The notes under the pieces: model-generated | What the model saw: the letters and a program-made list of their open reading frames with translations, nothing else | The model's database searches: none | What the model was told of the DNA's origin: nothing | Made by a program: the position numbers and the translations under genes | DNA from: Chloroflexota bacterium | GTDB lineage: Bacteria > Chloroflexota > Chloroflexia > Thermomicrobiales > JADLAZ01 | Direction of reading: 5' to 3' | Length of the DNA: 24,491 nt | NCBI GenBank assembly: GCA_020849725.1 | Contig: JADLAZ010000075.1 | Location: forward strand, 1-24,491 | Shown: one piece after another, positions 21,446 through 24,491 of the stretch | Position numbering within the stretch: position 1 is the stretch's first letter | Layout: the number at the start of each line of letters is the position of its first letter

Positions 21446-24178
21446 TCATGGCGCATCGGCCAGCCGATCGAGGGTCGCCTCCAGCTCTTTCAGCGCCGCG
21501 CCGTAGCCGGCCCAGTCGCCGCGCTGCAGCGCCGCCTGCGCCTGGCGGAACTGCTCGCGCGCCTGCTGGGCCAGCCGGCTGGCCTCGGCGGCGTCGGGTG
21601 CGGCGGCCGGCGGGCCGGTGGCCGGTGGCGCCGTGCCGCTGGGTGCCGGCGCGCTACTGGGTGCGACCTGCGTCAGCCGCGCCAGCGCCGTGGCCAGGTC
21701 GGGCGCCATCGCCACCCGCTCGCTGGAGGCGACGATGACGCGGGTCAACTCGGGCAGGCGGCTGCTCTCGGCCTGCAGGTAGAGCGGCTGGACGTAGAGG
21801 AGCGTGTCGCGCACCGGCACCACCAGCAGGTTGCCGCGCACCACTTGCGAGCCGCGCTGGTTCCAGAGCGACAGTTGCGCGCTGATCTCCGGGTCCTGAT
21901 TGATGCGCGCGTCGATCTGTTGCGGGCCGAACAGGAGCCGGTCCTTGGGGAAGGTGTACAGGCGCAGCGTGCCGTAGGCGGCGCCATCGCTGCGCCCGGC
22001 CAGCCAGGCGACCATGTTGCCCTTGCCCTGCGGCGTGAACGGGCGGATCAGCATGAACTCCGGGTCGGCGCCGGCCGCGTCGGTCAGGTCCATCACCACA
22101 TAGTAGGCGGCCATCGGCTGTGGTGACTGGCGCGTGCCGTCAAGCGCCGGGACGGCCCAGGCGTCCTCGCGATTGTAGAAGAGCTGCGGGTCCTGCATGT
22201 GGTAGGTGGCGAACACCTGCGACTGCACGTTGAAGAGGTCCTCCGGGTAGCGAAAGTGGGCCACCAGCCCGGCCGGCGCCTCGGCCAGCGGCCGGAACAG
22301 CTCTGGGTAGAGCGCCCGGTAGGCGCGCAGGATCGGCTCGGCCTCGTCGACGACGTAGCCGGTGACGGCGCCGTCATAGGCGTCGACGGCGAACTTGACC
22401 GGGTTGCGCACGTAGTTGACCCGGCCCAGCTCGCCGATGGCCGGTGTGGCGTAGGGGAAGCGGTCGGTCGTGACGTAGGCATCCTGCAGCCAGATCAGCC
22501 GGCCGCCGACGATCGTCAGGTACGGGTCGCGGTCCAGCTTCAGGAAGGGCGCCAGCTGGCGAATGCGGTCTTGCACATTGCGATGATAGAGGGCGCGCGT
22601 CTCATCGGTGAAGGTGCGGCTGAAGATGATATTCGGGTCCCCGAACGCGGTCGCCAGCAGCAGCCGCTTCAGCGGCGAGTCGAGGAGGACGCCGTCGGCG
22701 CCGGTGTAGGTGTAGGTGGCGTTGGCGTCGCCCTGGGGGAAGTCAAACTCCGGTCCTTCGCCCGGCCGCGGCGGCACGGTGCGCACGAAGATGTAGGCGT
22801 CGGTCTGCTCGCCGAAGTAGATGCGCGGCTGCGCCAGCGTCAGCTCCGGCACACCCACCGGCGGCACATTCTGCAGGAAGTAAGCCGGCAACCCCTCGCG
22901 CGTCTGCTCGTTGACCGGGCTGGCGACGGCGCCGAAGCCGTGGGTGTAGACGAGGTGGCGGTTCTGCCACGTCTGCGCCTGGGTGGCGAGTTGGTCCTGG
23001 TCCAGCTCACGCGCGGCCAACATCACCTGGCGCTGGCGGCCGTCGATGCGGTAGCGATCGACGTCGACATCGACGAAGCTGTAGTAGAGCCGCAGTTCCT
23101 GGGTCTGGCCGTAGGCCGCCAGCAGCGGGGCGACATCCCACAGCCGCAGGTTGCCGATGGTGTTGCTGCTGGCGCGCACATCGTCGGCCGTCAGCATGGC
23201 CCGGCCAGTCAGCGGGCGATCCTCGATTGTCTCCAGGCCGAAGGCGAGCCGGGTCATGCGGATGTTGCTGGCCAGATAGGGCGTCTCCAGCGTCAGCTCG
23301 TTCGGTCGCACAACCAGATTCTGGACGACACTCGGGTAGAGCTGGACGAGCAGCAGCGCTGCCACCGGCCAGGCGGCGACCGAGATGGCCAGGACCAGCC
23401 AGCGGCGGGTGAGCAAGAAGATAGCCAGCCCCACTGCCGCCGCCAGCGTGATGCCGGTCAGCACCCGCAGCGCCGGCAGGGTGGCGGTGACGTCGGCATG
23501 GCCGGCGCCGACGACGGCGCCGCGCCGAGCGTAGACGAGTGCATAGGTATCCAGCCAGGCGCCGGCGGCGAACGTCAGCAGCAGGCCGATGCCGAGTACG
23601 GCCAGGTGCGTCCACAGCGAGCGGGGCAGCCGCACCTGGCCCTGACGCAGCGAGCTGCCGGTCTGGAGCACGGTGACGGCCACCACCGCCGCGCCGACGA
23701 TCACCAGCAGCTCCACCAGCCAGCCGCGCGCCGCGTTCAGCAGCGGCAGCCAGAAGACGTAGAAGCCGGCATCCAGCCCGAACAGCGGGTCGTCGACACC
23801 GAAGTCCGGCGCATGCAGCGCCAGCAGCAGCGCCTCCCAGCGCGGCGCGGCTGTCAGTCCGAGCAGGACGGCGATGGCGAGCGTCGCGCCCGTGAGCAGC
23901 AGGCGCAGTTGGGCCGGCGGCAGCGGTGGCAGTTGGCCGCGATAGCGGTCGCGCGGGCCGGCGTGGCGAACCGCCAGCACCAGGTTGGCGGCCGCAACGA
24001 GGCCGGCGACGGCGGCCGCACCCAGGCCGAGCACCAGCGGCGCGCCAGTGCGCAGCCAGAGCAGGCGCGCGACTCCCAGGCTGTCGAACCAGAGCCAGGT
24101 CGCCCAAAAATCCGCCGTCAGCACCAGTAGCGCATAGCCAAGTGCTAGCGCGCCCATGACAAGCAGCAAGCGGCGCAT
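21446..24178 (-). CDS. UPF0182 (COG1615) family membrane protein
   Basis: A 910-residue integral membrane protein of the UPF0182 family, found in actinobacteria, cyanobacteria and Chloroflexota, of unknown function. Seven hydrophobic segments lie in the first ~285 residues (near 3-21, 45-70, 95-112, 138-175, 190-210, 238-257, 262-283). They are followed by the hallmark PSVVQNLVVRPNELTLETPYLASNIRMTRLAF, written here across about residues 290-320. A large extracytoplasmic domain follows, with the conserved HGFGAV, VYTHGFG, NFKYP-like and PQGKGNMVAWLAGR elements. The C-terminus has a Pro/Ala linker and a short helical tail (RGDWAGYGAALKELEATL). The start at 24178 has GGGGAG 6 nt upstream. The length is normal. 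Confidence 0.95.
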   Translation of the reverse strand: MRRLLLVMGALALGYALLVLTADFWATWLWFDSLGVARLLWLRTGAPLVLGLGAAAVAGLVAAANLVLAVRHAGPRDRYRGQLPPLPPAQLRLLLTGATLAIAVLLGLTAAPRWEALLLALHAPDFGVDDPLFGLDAGFYVFWLPLLNAARGWLVELLVIVGAAVVAVTVLQTGSSLRQGQVRLPRSLWTHLAVLGIGLLLTFAAGAWLDTYALVYARRGAVVGAGHADVTATLPALRVLTGITLAAAVGLAIFLLTRRWLVLAISVAAWPVAALLLVQLYPSVVQNLVVRPNELTLETPYLASNIRMTRLAFGLETIEDRPLTGRAMLTADDVRASSNTIGNLRLWDVAPLLAAYGQTQELRLYYSFVDVDVDRYRIDGRQRQVMLAARELDQDQLATQAQTWQNRHLVYTHGFGAVASPVNEQTREGLPAYFLQNVPPVGVPELTLAQPRIYFGEQTDAYIFVRTVPPRPGEGPEFDFPQGDANATYTYTGADGVLLDSPLKRLLLATAFGDPNIIFSRTFTDETRALYHRNVQDRIRQLAPFLKLDRDPYLTIVGGRLIWLQDAYVTTDRFPYATPAIGELGRVNYVRNPVKFAVDAYDGAVTGYVVDEAEPILRAYRALYPELFRPLAEAPAGLVAHFRYPEDLFNVQSQVFATYHMQDPQLFYNREDAWAVPALDGTRQSPQPMAAYYVVMDLTDAAGADPEFMLIRPFTPQGKGNMVAWLAGRSDGAAYGTLRLYTFPKDRLLFGPQQIDARINQDPEISAQLSLWNQRGSQVVRGNLLVVPVRDTLLYVQPLYLQAESSRLPELTRVIVASSERVAMAPDLATALARLTQVAPSSAPAPSGTAPPATGPPAAAPDAAEASRLAQQAREQFRQAQAALQRGDWAGYGAALKELEATLDRLADAP

Positions 24179-24218
24179 GGTAGACTCCCCGCACGCGGAC
24201 CATGATCGGCCCGCGCGG

Positions 24219-24224
24219 ATCATA
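24219..24224 (-). promoter_or_regulatory. Candidate -10 element for the UPF0182 gene
   Basis: TATGAT on the minus strand, 41 nt before the ATG; five of six bases match the consensus. No -35 is evident. Confidence 0.28.
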
Positions 24225-24254
24225 ACTGCTGACGGGGTGTTGGATGCTGGGGAT

Positions 24255-24280
24255 TCCCTCATCCTCTCCCAGAGGGTGAG
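24255..24280. repeat. Palindromic repeat (CCCTC...GGGTGAGGG family)
   Basis: CCCTCATCCTCT and AGAGGGTGAGGG pair around a CCC loop with one G-T wobble. It lies between divergent genes (UPF0182 and the MBL-fold hydrolase) and resembles the element at 10256-10291. Confidence 0.6.
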
Positions 24281-24343
24281 GGCACTCCACTCAGCACTCG
24301 TCTTGCGCCCGGTCCCGACCCCCCAACCCCAGGATTGCCCACG

Positions 24344-24491
24344 ATGAATCCGGACCAATCGCCACCCGTGCGCGTCCTGTCGCTGGCCAGTGGCAGCAGC
24401 GGCAACGCGCTGCTGATCGACGCCGGCCATACCCGCCTGCTGATCGACGCCGGCATCTCCGCCCGCCGCATCGAGCAGGGCCTGGCCCGGC
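24344..24491 (+). CDS. MBL-fold metallo-hydrolase, WalJ/YycJ-like (partial, 5' end only)
   Basis: Only the first 49 codons are in the window. The translation [20 protein letters not shown] continues [19 protein letters not shown] and RRIEQGL, which is the typical start of the YycJ/WalJ (VicX) branch of metallo-beta-lactamase-fold hydrolases. Characterised relatives are 5'-3' exonucleases or phosphodiesterases linked to DNA repair and cell-wall regulation. The metal-binding HxHxDH motif would lie beyond the window. The ATG at 24344 has only a weak AGGA box 9 nt upstream. It is divergent from the UPF0182 gene. Confidence 0.82.
   Translation, partial: MNPDQSPPVRVLSLASGSSGNALLIDAGHTRLLIDAGISARRIEQGLAR

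Noticed and set aside
24179..24430. 84-residue N-terminal extension of the UPF0182 protein
   Set aside because: It is antisense to the MBL-fold gene and the palindrome; the GGGGAG box and first membrane helix mark the start at 24178.
1..24491. tRNA or other structural RNA genes
   Set aside because: I looked for T-loop (GGTTCGA) contexts and conserved RNase P, tmRNA and SRP RNA cores on both strands and found none in a plausible arrangement.

Overview
This is a GC-rich (roughly 70 % by eye) bacterial chromosomal segment with tightly packed, mostly minus-strand genes. I infer a member of the Chloroflexota (Thermomicrobia/Sphaerobacter-like or a related lineage). The grounds are an archaeo-eukaryotic release-factor-like (baeRF/VLRF) protein, a UPF0182 membrane protein, a secreted glycoside-hydrolase-like protein ending in two copies of a YFERARFEYHPE-type module that I associate with Chloroflexota exported proteins, a Uma2 protein, and an efflux adaptor with long AGxxxxDL-type repeats. 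No rRNA, tRNA, CRISPR array, transposase or integrase was found. The taxonomy is an inference from gene content, not a measured placement.

Layout. 1-4013 (minus) is a three-gene MacAB-like efflux operon: lipoprotein adaptor, ABC ATPase, MacB-type permease (cut by the window edge). 4307-5674 (plus) holds a TraR/DksA zinc-finger protein and an RluD-type pseudouridine synthase. 5796-6590 (minus) is a proline-rich lipoprotein. 6736-8856 (plus) is a PfkB sugar kinase (KdgK-like) followed by the baeRF-like protein. 9011-12647 (minus) contains, in transcription order, a small winged-helix protein, a 371-aa replication-initiation-like protein (RepO-like winged helix, zinc ribbon, DnaA domain-I-like C-terminus), a 77-aa hypothetical protein and an FAD-dependent oxidoreductase. 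12938-14375 (minus) is a D-2-hydroxyacid dehydrogenase and a UPF0178 protein. 14572-15654 (minus) is a Tat-exported SMP-30/gluconolactonase-like protein with an unusually long leader. 16310-17215 (plus) is an ornithine cyclodeaminase/mu-crystallin family protein. 17237-17743 (minus) is a GNAT acetyltransferase. 18256-20499 and 17890-18249 (minus) are the glycoside-hydrolase-like protein and a split-barrel flavin/deazaflavin oxidoreductase. 20614-21354 (minus) is a Uma2 protein, 21446-24178 (minus) is UPF0182, and 24344-end (plus) is the start of a WalJ/YycJ-type metallo-beta-lactamase-fold hydrolase.

Most of this is ordinary housekeeping and accessory metabolism. The most unusual part is the replication-like pair at 10701-12647, which may be a chromosomal or element-derived helicase-loading or initiation module. 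Second is the very long efflux adaptor, whose only internal cysteine pair lies at the midpoint of its helical repeat region. Several intergenic regions carry perfect palindromes or dispersed-repeat-like elements, a heptamer tandem repeat sits in a 5' leader, and a TAnaaT-type -10 box often preceded by GC recurs in front of many transcription units.
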